DNA of 56,799 nt from a virus. The notes below the pieces were generated by a model, which searched no databases, was not told the DNA's origin, and saw only the letters and a program-made list of their open reading frames with translations. The stretch spans positions 1 through 56,799 of the IMG/VR virus record IMGVR_UViG_3300042691_033294. One strand, written 5' to 3'. Numbering within the stretch: position 1 is the stretch's first letter; every line of letters starts with the position of its first letter. Shown piece after piece: positions 7,641-16,076 of this stretch. Both the position numbers and the translations under genes were made by a program.

Positions 7641-8926
7641 TATTCGTTCCTTTCATAGTACCATTTCGGGACATTATCAACAACATAACCAAAGTCTTTT
7701 AGTGTTTGTTTTTGCTGTTCCATAGAAATCTTTTCACAACACTCAATAGTTGACTCCATACAGTAGTTAAACATATTTGGAATCTCTGGTTCGCATCCAT
7801 ATTCATCAACAAAGTCACTGAATTCATCATCGGATAATACCTCTGGCTTTTCCCAATCCCATCCGTCAGGACAATGGCCCTTTTCGTCAAAAAATTTAAT
7901 CGGAGCTAGGCACCAACAATTTTCTTTTTCGCAATCTGGAATGGCATACCAACCTTCACCCCAAATGTAGGGGTGTGTACTGTTAGTAGATTTGTATCGT
8001 TGATAGATTTTAGATTTTAACTTTCTTCTCTTATAAGAATTTTCTATTTCTTTTGTAAAAGGTTTTCCAGACATATAATACTCTGTTCCATACGCAGGAC
8101 ACATTTTATGCATTTCTGGACGTTGACAGCCCGGACATAGATCTTCGCGACGATCCGTTTCACAAATATACTCTACAATCTTATTGTAATCCATGTTGTA
8201 CCATCCAGCACTAGACGCGCTGTTTATTTCGAGTATATATGGTTTTCCATTGCTATAGCAAATATCAAGAGTATAAAACACATCTGGGTATTTTTTGATT
8301 CTAGGGGCTAATTCTAGAAAATCTCTTTCTATATCACGGTTTACAGGTTCGTTGATTTCATATGGACTGTAATCAACTATTGTGTTCTTATGCATAAATA
8401 ATCTGTATTCAGCTTCTATTTTCTTTGCAGAAGAAACAACAACAAGATCATTATCAACTGCACAAAACCCAGGAAGACTTTTGATAATGTCAAGCTCTTT
8501 AGTGAAGTATTTAGATCCTAAAGTAGTTCCAGTAAACAACTTTTCACCACTATTGGGTCGAATGAAAAATCTTTCGGATGAAAACACGAATTTAAGTAGA
8601 TCAAGTGATCTATAAAGCTTGTGCCATGGCAAGACGATATAATCGCTATTGAGCATTTCATCATCAATAGTCTCTGTGTACTTAATATAAGTATAATTTT
8701 CAACGGTCAAGCCGTATAAATCAATGTATTCTCCCCATATCCGATCAAATTTTTGACAAAACTCTGTTGAGCCGCGAACAAAAACGCTTTCGCCACCAAC
8801 AAAGCCTTCTTCGAACCACTGATCTTTAAGAATATGATATTCCACATTGTTTTTCTCTAAAGCGGCAACAAGCCTATCTGTTTCATCGCCAGAAAAATTG
8901 CAATTTTCTTGAATTATAAACTTCAT
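7640..8926 (-). CDS. ATP-grasp domain protein
   Basis: 428 aa. An ATP-grasp core is suggested by FIRPNSGEKLFTG (121-133), EYRLFM (173-178) and D221...PYILEINS (229-236), where acidic residues and Asn would bind Mg-ATP. ATP-grasp enzymes form carboxylate-amine bonds; related phage-encoded members have been proposed to modify proteins or peptides. The C-terminal half adds a Cys cluster (LCPGCQRP, MCPAYG) and acidic segments. The substrate cannot be read from sequence. Confidence 0.75.
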   Translation of the reverse strand: MKFIIQENCNFSGDETDRLVAALEKNNVEYHILKDQWFEEGFVGGESVFVRGSTEFCQKFDRIWGEYIDLYGLTVENYTYIKYTETIDDEMLNSDYIVLPWHKLYRSLDLLKFVFSSERFFIRPNSGEKLFTGTTLGSKYFTKELDIIKSLPGFCAVDNDLVVVSSAKKIEAEYRLFMHKNTIVDYSPYEINEPVNRDIERDFLELAPRIKKYPDVFYTLDICYSNGKPYILEINSASSAGWYNMDYNKIVEYICETDRREDLCPGCQRPEMHKMCPAYGTEYYMSGKPFTKEIENSYKRRKLKSKIYQRYKSTNSTHPYIWGEGWYAIPDCEKENCWCLAPIKFFDEKGHCPDGWDWEKPEVLSDDEFSDFVDEYGCEPEIPNMFNYCMESTIECCEKISMEQQKQTLKDFGYVVDNVPKWYYERNE

Positions 8927-9456
8927 TATTTTTTCTCTTTAGCAAACCCATTTCTTACCATCAACTCTGACACATCTTCTTTCGATCCATTATCGTCCAC
9001 ATCTCTATAGATTCTAGCAAGAATTCTAGATAAAGTCAAGGACTTAGAAAAATTTTCTTGGAATGGTATATCTACCACCACTTCATCGCCGGGATGCACA
9101 AGTGTTTCTAGAAATTCCTTAGATTTTAATCCTTTTGACTTTTCAACTCCGGTAATTTCGGGAGCCCAACAATCCAGAAGTCTAATGTTGGTTTGCACTC
9201 TTAGCTCAACAGTTACCGTGTCGCCATCGTAAATAGAAACAATTCGGGCGGGTGTAGTAAGACGAAAAGGAGCTTGTTCGGGAGTTGAACCAAAAACAAC
9301 CTCTGTGCAATCAGACGACTTTGGCTGAGACACTGATCGGCTCAAATTTAAAAATCTAGCACCAATCAACGCTAAAATAAAAAATACAATAAATACAATT
9401 GCTTCTACCCTATCTTTATCAACAAAAAGATCATCATTTTTTTTAGATGGAAACAT
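8926..9456 (-). CDS. Membrane-anchored SNase-like nuclease
   Basis: One transmembrane segment near residues 19-38 precedes a staphylococcal-nuclease-like OB fold. The catalytic set is visible: D in YDGDTV, R and D/E in NIRLLDCWAPE, and R in SRILARIY. Such enzymes cut DNA or RNA with calcium. The N-in anchor would expose the nuclease outside the cytosol. A role in host DNA degradation or exclusion of incoming DNA is inference. Confidence 0.85.
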   Translation of the reverse strand: MFPSKKNDDLFVDKDRVEAIVFIVFFILALIGARFLNLSRSVSQPKSSDCTEVVFGSTPEQAPFRLTTPARIVSIYDGDTVTVELRVQTNIRLLDCWAPEITGVEKSKGLKSKEFLETLVHPGDEVVVDIPFQENFSKSLTLSRILARIYRDVDDNGSKEDVSELMVRNGFAKEKK

Positions 9457-9664
9457 CTTCGTCTTGCTCCGGTTCTTCGTATTGTTCAGATGGATAAAGC
9501 TTGCTAATTAGCTTGTCTTTTTCTTTGAAAAGTTTGTTTTTAGCTTTATTGATTTTGTTTAGCTCACTAGGAGACATTTCGCCGCTGGTTTTGTCAATCA
9601 ATTCGTTGATTCTTTGTTGAATTTGACGAATACGCTTTTCAATTTTTTCTGGATGATTACTCAT
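9443..9664 (-). CDS. Hypothetical coiled-coil protein, 73 aa
   Basis: The start MSNHPE overlaps the upstream stop (CATGAGTAA). Nearly all helical and lysine/glutamate-rich with an acidic tail. Function unknown. Confidence 0.65.
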   Translation of the reverse strand: MSNHPEKIEKRIRQIQQRINELIDKTSGEMSPSELNKINKAKNKLFKEKDKLISKLYPSEQYEEPEQDEDVSI

Positions 9665-9923
9665 GACCAATTAATACTTCTTCGTTTTTTACCTTAAAAT
9701 ATAGTTGTCCACTGAAAATTCTTTTCAAAATCTTTTCTTGTGCTCGCCACATAGAAAATGTATTGATGGCTTGGTGCAATTCTTCTGTGTTTAGCCCATG
9801 TTCTATGCCCATAATACAAAGTCTTTCCATTTCATCCTCTGAAAAAACCACATATTTTTTATCTATTTCATCCCAGTACAAATCATCAATCGGAATAAAC
9901 TTGTTTATATCAATATTTTGCAT
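9657..9923 (-). CDS. Hypothetical protein, 88 aa
   Basis: The start MQNIDIN is chosen for its GGGAG site inside the end of dUTPase. Acidic helical protein, unknown function. Confidence 0.65.
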   Translation of the reverse strand: MQNIDINKFIPIDDLYWDEIDKKYVVFSEDEMERLCIMGIEHGLNTEELHQAINTFSMWRAQEKILKRIFSGQLYFKVKNEEVLIGHE

Positions 9924-10347
9924 CTGAACTCCCAAAGCCCTTTTCTCCACGTTCGGTACTACTCAATGATTCTACTTCTTGAAAATCAAATGTCAAGTAT
10001 TCTTGGAAAATAATTTGGGCAATTTTTGTACCGGCCTCTAGAAAAATCGCCCGATCTTTGGATGTGTTCAAAAGACAAACCTTTATTTCTCCGGTGTATC
10101 CAGAGTCTATAACCCCGGCTAAAACGTCTATCCCAAACTTTACCGAAAGTCCAGACCTTGGCCAAATAAGACCCACCATATTCTCTCGCGGCATTTCCAG
10201 GGCTATTCCCGTAGAAACAACAAATCTTTCACCCGGACGAATAAACGATTCTTCTAGGCTATACAAGTCATAACCAGCGTCAGATTTATTGGCTTTGGTT
10301 GGAGTTGTGGCCCTTGAATCAAGTTTTTTATATTTTAATACAGACAA
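9910..10347 (-). CDS. dut: dUTPase
   Basis: Hydrolyses dUTP to dUMP and PPi, preventing uracil incorporation and feeding ThyA. All five trimeric dUTPase motifs are present: SDAGYDLYS, WPRSGLSVKFGI, GVIDSGYTGEIKV, GTKIAQIIFQ and the glycine-rich C-terminal STERGEKGFGSSD. Length 145 aa is normal. Overlaps the dCMP deaminase gene. Confidence 0.97.
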   Translation of the reverse strand: MSVLKYKKLDSRATTPTKANKSDAGYDLYSLEESFIRPGERFVVSTGIALEMPRENMVGLIWPRSGLSVKFGIDVLAGVIDSGYTGEIKVCLLNTSKDRAIFLEAGTKIAQIIFQEYLTFDFQEVESLSSTERGEKGFGSSDAKY

Positions 10348-10766
10348 AATTCTACTCCTTTTTCTTTACATAGTTGTTGGGAAAGCTCTATACTTTTCTG
10401 CCATTTTTGAGTATCGCTTTGAACAGAAACTATTCTGGAGACTTTACTTTGAATCAATTGAGCACAGCATCTAGAGCACGGAAACATTGGATATGTGTAA
10501 ACTGTGCAATTCTTAAAGCTTTTTTTATTAGCAAACAAAAGGGCGTTTATTTCTGCGTGAACAACTATATCCAGTTTGGTTTCACGATCATCTAATCGAC
10601 CGTCATCTTTGATACCAGCGGGAAAACCATTGTATCCTACCGACACTACCCTTCTATCTTTGTCTACTATAACGGCCCCTACTTTTGCAGACGGGTCTTT
10701 GCTCCAAGTTGATATGAATTTTGCCAATTCAAGAAACCTGCGATCCCATTTTTCTCGTTTTTTCAT
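10335..10766 (-). CDS. dCMP deaminase
   Basis: Zinc enzyme converting dCMP to dUMP, the ThyA substrate. The catalytic HAE motif and the FPCSRCC zinc ligands are present in a normal-length protein. The start MKKREKW is chosen for the GGGGAG site before it; a longer in-frame start lies inside the upstream gene. Confidence 0.95.
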   Translation of the reverse strand: MKKREKWDRRFLELAKFISTWSKDPSAKVGAVIVDKDRRVVSVGYNGFPAGIKDDGRLDDRETKLDIVVHAEINALLFANKKSFKNCTVYTYPMFPCSRCCAQLIQSKVSRIVSVQSDTQKWQKSIELSQQLCKEKGVEFCLY

Positions 10767-11245
10767 TATCTCCCCTTTGCCCGATTCCCTAGACACGAAT
10801 CACAAATATAAAACTCTCTAACGTGTGCTGGATGGACTTTGGTTGGAGTCTTGCAATATTGACAAATTTGATCTACCTTTTCAAACTTTGGTCTGTCTCT
10901 TTTTGTTGGATTGATTTTTGGCGTAATGTTTTCTTCATCGTTAGCCAGAGTTCCATCGTCTTGGAATTGATTGACCCTTTTTTGAATCTTGAGTGGTTCT
11001 CTCTTCTTTCTAGAAGCCTTAGCGGGTTGCATAACGAACTGATCAACATCAACCTTGTTTACTTCCACAGCTTTTGTTGCCTTGGTTTTCTTTGTTGGTT
11101 TTGCCTTTGGTTGTGCTTCGACGGTCGCCTGTTCCCGCGATTCCGTTATAGACTCCAGTAATTGGTTTGCCATCAATATTAACTCTGGATCGTTTAACTT
11201 CATACCTTTTTTAAGCAGATCTTTAGCTGTTTGAATAATAGTCAT
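10766..11245 (-). CDS. Zinc-ribbon protein with basic linker, 159 aa
   Basis: N-terminal helices, a lysine/proline/alanine-rich linker (about 45-85), and a C-terminal pair QYCKTP and CDSCLG forming a likely zinc ribbon. The basic linker suggests nucleic-acid binding. Lies in the recombination/nucleotide operon; function unknown. Confidence 0.7.
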   Translation of the reverse strand: MTIIQTAKDLLKKGMKLNDPELILMANQLLESITESREQATVEAQPKAKPTKKTKATKAVEVNKVDVDQFVMQPAKASRKKREPLKIQKRVNQFQDDGTLANDEENITPKINPTKRDRPKFEKVDQICQYCKTPTKVHPAHVREFYICDSCLGNRAKGR

Positions 11246-11723
11246 TCTTTTTTCTCCTTGATAATTCGATCATTAGATCGGCCATTTTTTTGATGTGTTC
11301 TGATTTATTTTCCAGTAAACTTAATCTAGCTCGCGCATTATTTTTTAATTGAAGAAGCTTTAAAGCGAGTGGATTTTCTTTTACGGCAGAATTGTATTTG
11401 ACTTCCCACTTGGTATACTGATCGCCATAATTGTTAAAAACAGAAGACAAGATATAATTTATGCTATTGTCAGCATATTCATAAATCATTTTTTCTCTGT
11501 TATAAGCGGCGGCTAGATAATCTGCGTATCCATGTAGAACGTATCCTTTTTTAAGTAGATCCAAAGGATTTTCTTGTTCTAATTCTTCTATAGAATAGTT
11601 GAGAATTTCTTCACATTCTTCATGCTTTACCCTTTTTAAATCTAGCTTATTGTCATTTATCCAACCGTCTATCTTTTTAAAAAAACCAGAAACATAGTCG
11701 CAACCTTGTTCATCTTGACTCAA
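11223..11723 (-). CDS. Hypothetical helical protein next to nuclease and recA
   Basis: 166 aa, almost entirely helical with a basic C-terminus. The location near recA makes a recombination mediator (UvsY-like) role possible, but no signature is visible, so this is only a contextual guess. Confidence 0.65.
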   Translation of the reverse strand: MSQDEQGCDYVSGFFKKIDGWINDNKLDLKRVKHEECEEILNYSIEELEQENPLDLLKKGYVLHGYADYLAAAYNREKMIYEYADNSINYILSSVFNNYGDQYTKWEVKYNSAVKENPLALKLLQLKNNARARLSLLENKSEHIKKMADLMIELSRRKKNDYYSNS

Positions 11724-12123
11724 TTTGTTGTCTCCAAGTATCTATAGAATCTGAATGCTTTAATTCTATTATTGCAATATTGTTTATTTTGCACCATTCT
11801 TTTTTATCCAAATCTCTTCTCTGGGATTTTGCAAATTCAAATTTGTTTTTGAAAAAGAAAGAATTGTACATGTAATGCTGCTCTCCGTGCGCCTCTACAA
11901 CCAAAGATCTATTAGGAAGAAAAAAATCGGCTGTCAATTCTTTTTTGTTGGTAAATCTATTGCTGCCGGGAAGCGTAACCTCTTCCATGATTATGTCAAA
12001 AGGATACACTTCTCGCAGCAGTTGTCTAATTTTTAGATGCAGATTAGACTTGCTTGTATCAGAAAAATCTGCACCTCTGGGTTTCCAGTTGTACTCTTTT
12101 CCACTGAATCCAATGATTAACAT
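11710..12123 (-). CDS. PD-(D/E)XK / Vsr-like nuclease
   Basis: 137 aa with TADFFLPNRSLVVEAHGEQHY (about 64-84) followed by F...Q-RRDLDKKEWC and IAIIELKHSD. This matches phage nucleases of the restriction-endonuclease fold, where the Asp and Glu bind metal. The usual Lys after the Glu appears replaced by His. Adjacent to recA, consistent with recombination or repair. Confidence 0.65.
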   Translation of the reverse strand: MLIIGFSGKEYNWKPRGADFSDTSKSNLHLKIRQLLREVYPFDIIMEEVTLPGSNRFTNKKELTADFFLPNRSLVVEAHGEQHYMYNSFFFKNKFEFAKSQRRDLDKKEWCKINNIAIIELKHSDSIDTWRQQIESR

Positions 12124-13232
12124 AACATCATTTCTATTGCTTCTATAAGAGCTTCATATACATCTTGATTGGATTTAACAAAATTATACAAAGCCTCTCC
12201 ACCTTGAAACTTGCAGGCTTTCAATGCTAATGCTGCATCGTCTGGAGTTTCGTAATTTCCAGAATCATTTATTTTGATATCATTGTTTAATCTCAAAACA
12301 ATCTCTGGTTTTATTAGCAAGAAATTACATGTAAACCAAGCACCGGCCTGTGTGATAAGCCCAGCCTCTTGACCCATCATAACAACTTCTTGAACTTTGT
12401 CAATCCCATTTCCATAGCGAATCCAACTTTGACACTCTGCTCCTGGAGGCCCAATAGAAGAACATAGAACCTTCCAATTTACGGCCTGACCAACTTGTTG
12501 ATCGTCCTGAACCCACGGCGAAATTGATTTGACTTCCATGCGGGTGTCGGCTTGATAACCAATTTTAACACCACCATCGGCCATATAAGCCTTACCATAA
12601 CCACTGGTATTTGTGATCATGTGCGTAATCATCACAACAATACTTTTTTGATTTGGAACAATTTGACCTAGCTTTTTAACAAAATCCCCAAGAATCTTTG
12701 GAAGACCCGGACGACGCTCGCCACTGATTTCTGATTCTAAGTCTCTAGCCGGAATAAGCGAAGAAATAGAGTCGATAATACAAATAGCACCCTCGTTTTC
12801 TTTTGCTGATAAAAGCTTTAGGGTGATATCTAGAAAAACTTCGGCACTAAGCGGTGGGCCTTCACTGGTGATAATTTGCATACCTTGAGGATCAAGACCT
12901 TCTACTTCAAAGTTCATTTCTTTTAATCGACCTTCCGCATTAATATAAATGATTGGCCGACCTTCTTCTTGTCCATTTTTAGCAATTTGCATAGCTAGGG
13001 TGGTTTTTCCAGATTTTGCCGCGCCGCTAAGCATAACCCAAGAACCTTCTTTGATTCCGCCGCCCAGAGCCACATCAATAATTGGACTTACTTTTAGGAT
13101 TTTATAATCCTTTCTTTCTTCTAATAGAGCGTCCCCCTTCTTGATTACATTACCATACTTTTTTGCAATATCATCAAGTAATTTTGATTCACCCGATGTT
13201 TCGGCTTTAGCTATCTTGGTCTTTTTTGTCAT
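12117..13232 (-). CDS. RecA/UvsX-like recombinase
   Basis: 371 aa. Walker A is GAAKSGKTT (70-78) and Walker B AICIIDSISS (about 149-158), with the RecA-type NAEGR and MITHMITNT segments. It forms filaments on single-stranded DNA and drives strand exchange for recombination-dependent replication and repair. The SSB at 29.9 kb and the nuclease next door fit this role. Confidence 0.93.
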   Translation of the reverse strand: MTKKTKIAKAETSGESKLLDDIAKKYGNVIKKGDALLEERKDYKILKVSPIIDVALGGGIKEGSWVMLSGAAKSGKTTLAMQIAKNGQEEGRPIIYINAEGRLKEMNFEVEGLDPQGMQIITSEGPPLSAEVFLDITLKLLSAKENEGAICIIDSISSLIPARDLESEISGERRPGLPKILGDFVKKLGQIVPNQKSIVVMITHMITNTSGYGKAYMADGGVKIGYQADTRMEVKSISPWVQDDQQVGQAVNWKVLCSSIGPPGAECQSWIRYGNGIDKVQEVVMMGQEAGLITQAGAWFTCNFLLIKPEIVLRLNNDIKINDSGNYETPDDAALALKACKFQGGEALYNFVKSNQDVYEALIEAIEMMLC

Positions 13233-13701
13233 TTTTTTGCTCCAATGTTTTTATTCTAGAAAATAAACTATTCTTTTTAGCAAATGGTTTAGCTGGTTCT
13301 TTGCTAGTTATAATAGGCTCAGCAGCAGGAAGTTGCTCGATATTTTGAGCTAGTTTTTCTTGTTGTTTGTCAAAGACGGGCTTGTATCTGTTGATAGCCT
13401 CTACAACAAAATCCAAGGGTTTAAAAAAACCAAAAGAGTATATTTTTTTACCTTGATCAGAATTAACAAAAGAAACAATTAGCTTTTCGCTAAATTGCTT
13501 TATTAATCTTCTAACAGCAACTACTTGCCCTTGGTAAGAATCTTTATGGGCCCTGTTCCAAAATTTATAACCTAATTTACCACTATTATTGATTTCACTT
13601 TTTCTTGTTAGCATTAATTCGGCAACATACTGTGCCGCATCACACGCTTGACCCGTTGAGGGCGACTTGTACGCTTTGCCTATTTTTCTTTGCTGACTCA
13701 T
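13207..13701 (-). CDS. Hypothetical protein, 164 aa
   Basis: Two-part protein: a compact N-terminal region (about 1-110, YKFWNRAHKDSYQGQV) and a basic, proline-rich tail. Overlaps recA by 26 bp. Function unknown. Confidence 0.7.
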   Translation of the reverse strand: MSQQRKIGKAYKSPSTGQACDAAQYVAELMLTRKSEINNSGKLGYKFWNRAHKDSYQGQVVAVRRLIKQFSEKLIVSFVNSDQGKKIYSFGFFKPLDFVVEAINRYKPVFDKQQEKLAQNIEQLPAAEPIITSKEPAKPFAKKNSLFSRIKTLEQKNDKKDQDS

Positions 13702-14155
13702 TTTTAAAAAGCATCAACTTTGCATTGTCTGGTGTCAATAGTCTTGTTTGTTCAAACTGCTCAAATTCATTTTGGGGCCAACAGTATTTTTTAACATCAA
13801 TAACGTCTTCATTTTCTCTTAAAAGCCCAACTGCTAATTGCTTAAATGATGGGCCGGTTTCGCCAGTTCCAATGTTTATGTCTCGACTAGAGCCCCTAAC
13901 AATAAAGAATCCGTCCAAACCATTGGCATCCTCGAATATAATTTGTCTTTCTGCCCCAAACATAATTACTTCTACTTTAGTAACAAATAAATTATTGTCG
14001 GCGCAATAAGCCCTGAGCCTATTCCAAGGGTTATCAAAGTTTGGTCTTTCATAATCTGAATAAACTGTGGTGCCATCATTTAATGTGGCGCACCATAGTA
14101 TATCTAGATTTCTAATTTTATCCTTTACGAATTGATCAATTTTATCGCAAATCAT
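13640..14155 (-). CDS. Hypothetical protein, 171 aa
   Basis: Mixed alpha/beta protein that starts with a DILWCATLNDGTTVYSDY segment. Overlaps the next gene by 62 bp in a different frame, longer than usual here. Unknown function. Confidence 0.7.
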   Translation of the reverse strand: MICDKIDQFVKDKIRNLDILWCATLNDGTTVYSDYERPNFDNPWNRLRAYCADNNLFVTKVEVIMFGAERQIIFEDANGLDGFFIVRGSSRDINIGTGETGPSFKQLAVGLLRENEDVIDVKKYCWPQNEFEQFEQTRLLTPDNAKLMLFKNESAKKNRQSVQVALNGSSV

Positions 14156-14493
14156 TCTGGTTTAATTATATGAATAGAATTTTTATATCTAGAACTAACC
14201 GGACTTCTGCCTTTTTGAGCCCTATTTTTTCTTGACTCGTCAGCAATCATAGATGCGTTTTCGGTCATGATAACGGCCCCATATTTTTTATTTCTAGCCA
14301 TAGCACTAGATGCAAGCGTTTCTGGTGCTGGTTCTTGCTTTTGTGCTTGTTGTTGTTCTAAACTTTCATCTAAAAATCTTTGAATAGATTCGGGATTTCT
14401 TTTTAGTTTTTTAGCCAAATATTCTACGCCCTTTTTTGATTTTAAAATAGCGTCCTTTTCTTCTTGCGAAAGCGGTCCTCTTTTTGTGGTCAT
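14152..14493 (-). CDS. Hypothetical basic protein with HTH-like N-terminus
   Basis: Residues about 8-42 (LSQEEKDAILKS...SIQRFL) look like a small helix-turn-helix; the tail is basic. DNA binding is plausible but not shown. Confidence 0.65.
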   Translation of the reverse strand: MTTKRGPLSQEEKDAILKSKKGVEYLAKKLKRNPESIQRFLDESLEQQQAQKQEPAPETLASSAMARNKKYGAVIMTENASMIADESRKNRAQKGRSPVSSRYKNSIHIIKPE

Positions 14494-14494
14494 T

Positions 14495-14785
14495 TTAACT
14501 CCTTAATGAATTTCTTTTTGCTCTATTTAAGTAGAGTCTATTTTTGGTTTTTAAATACTTGTAGTAGTTTTCAAAGGTGTCTTTGGTTACTTTTGTAAAC
14601 TTAGACATGAATTGCTGGCTTTTCCTTAGAATATCTGGCCCATATGGATCGTACAGGTCGCCCCGCCAAAACCAAATAAAATAATATTCCTTTCCATTTA
14701 CTAGAACGGTCTTGGCCAAAGCCTGAGCTTCGCTTTCTACAGAATTTCCGCCCATACCATAATAAGTCGCATTTTTATCACTCAT
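14495..14785 (-). CDS. Hypothetical protein, 96 aa
   Basis: Central aromatic stretch KEYYFIWFWRGDLYDPYGP and a basic C-terminus. Unknown family. Confidence 0.65.
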   Translation of the reverse strand: MSDKNATYYGMGGNSVESEAQALAKTVLVNGKEYYFIWFWRGDLYDPYGPDILRKSQQFMSKFTKVTKDTFENYYKYLKTKNRLYLNRAKRNSLRS

Positions 14786-15005
14786 ACTTCAAATTTTCTA
14801 GAACCTCTTTTACTTTTTTTATACAGTCTATTTTGTCAATACCAACAACGGTAAACATTGCTTTTTTAGCTATTCCATATTTAAGAAGCTCTTTTTCTGA
14901 CACTTGAGTTGTATCAAGACTTCCATCGGGCAGCATTTTAGAAATTTTTATAGTAAAGTTTATTTCGGCATGGTGGGGGAATTGATAAGTTTCGGGCTCT
15001 GACAT
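14778..15005 (-). CDS. Hypothetical protein, 75 aa
   Basis: The ATG start overlaps the upstream stop (TGATG) behind a GGAGGGG site. Small beta/alpha protein, unknown function. Confidence 0.65.
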   Translation of the reverse strand: MSEPETYQFPHHAEINFTIKISKMLPDGSLDTTQVSEKELLKYGIAKKAMFTVVGIDKIDCIKKVKEVLENLKYE

Positions 15006-15358
15006 CAAGACCCCTCCATGATATACTTATGTTTTTTTTCGGCGGTCATATTGTTTAGCTTTCTTCTTTTAGCCGACACTTCTCTATTTTTTTTGTGAAG
15101 CTCTACATTGTCTTGGCGCATTTTTTCTTCTAGGTGGTATCTACCCATCTTTTTTGTGTTGCGCTCGGCCAATTGACCTATTGTTTTTGCATCATGATAA
15201 CTAACAACAACATTATCTTCCTGGTAATCACGAAAAACCTGCGAAGAACCACACTTTTCACACGATAATTCGCTAATGTTTTTATCGTAAGAACCAATAG
15301 ACCAAAAGCAAGAAAAGTCATGGCGACAATTCTTGCAATTAAAACTATATTCAGGCAT
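15005..15358 (-). CDS. FmdB-like zinc-ribbon protein, 117 aa
   Basis: The start MPEYSFNCKNC overlaps the phoH stop (TAATG). The N-terminal CKNC and CEKCGSSQVFRDY pairs match FmdB-type regulatory zinc ribbons; the rest is a basic helical tail. The role in this phage is unknown. Confidence 0.75.
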   Translation of the reverse strand: MPEYSFNCKNCRHDFSCFWSIGSYDKNISELSCEKCGSSQVFRDYQEDNVVVSYHDAKTIGQLAERNTKKMGRYHLEEKMRQDNVELHKKNREVSAKRRKLNNMTAEKKHKYIMEGS

Positions 15359-16068
15359 TATTTGAGTCTCTCTAGTATTTTTGCAATTAAGTTGTTTCTT
15401 TGTATGTCTGAATTGGTTAGTTGACAAATACCAACGCCCTTCAAATCTTCTAGTCTTTTGATAAAATTATCTAGACCACCCTTGGTATATTCTGGCAAAT
15501 CGCTTTGCTCGGTGTCACCGTTGATTACAGCAATAGAATTTACTCCAAGTCTTGTAACAAACATTTTAATTTGTTCAAAGGTGCAGTTTTGCCCCTCGTC
15601 TAATATCATAAACGTATGATGGAAATTTCGCCCACGCATATATTCTAAAGGACAAATTTCTATGGTATTAGAATTTCTATGGTGCGTTAATAGCTCGTGT
15701 CCTAGATATTTTTTCATTTCATCTAGAATTGGAATCAGATAGGGGTTGATTTTTTCCAACATTGTACCGGGAAGATATCCAAGTCCTTTACCAGATTCTA
15801 TTACGGGCCTAGTGATAATAATTTTTTCTATTTTATTAGAAAGTAAATATTCACATGCCAAACCAACGGCAATGGCTGTTTTACCCGATCCGGCTGGCCC
15901 CTTACAAAATGTAATATCGTTTGTCTTGATAGAGTCTATATAAATACTTTGGTTTTTACTTTTTGGTAAGAGCGATTTTCTTTCGGGAACTTTTCTTGGT
16001 TGTTTTACTTGTGGTGTTTCTTCATTAGAACGTTTTGACTTTCTTGTTGAAGGTGCTCTTTTTCTCAT
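15358..16068 (-). CDS. phoH: PhoH-like ATPase
   Basis: 236 aa. Walker A GPAGSGKT (57-64), the ITRPVIESGKGLGYLPG block and Walker B FMILDEGQN (about 153-161) define PhoH. It is a P-loop NTPase related to RNA helicases, frequent in large phages; its function there is not settled. Basic N-terminal 40 residues are outside the domain. Confidence 0.95.
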   Translation of the reverse strand: MRKRAPSTRKSKRSNEETPQVKQPRKVPERKSLLPKSKNQSIYIDSIKTNDITFCKGPAGSGKTAIAVGLACEYLLSNKIEKIIITRPVIESGKGLGYLPGTMLEKINPYLIPILDEMKKYLGHELLTHHRNSNTIEICPLEYMRGRNFHHTFMILDEGQNCTFEQIKMFVTRLGVNSIAVINGDTEQSDLPEYTKGGLDNFIKRLEDLKGVGICQLTNSDIQRNNLIAKILERLK

Positions 16069-16076
16069 ATTGTTAC

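Noticed and set aside
8518-8703. Second frame inside the ATP-grasp gene
   Set aside because: Alternative frame within a well-supported gene, without a ribosome-binding site.
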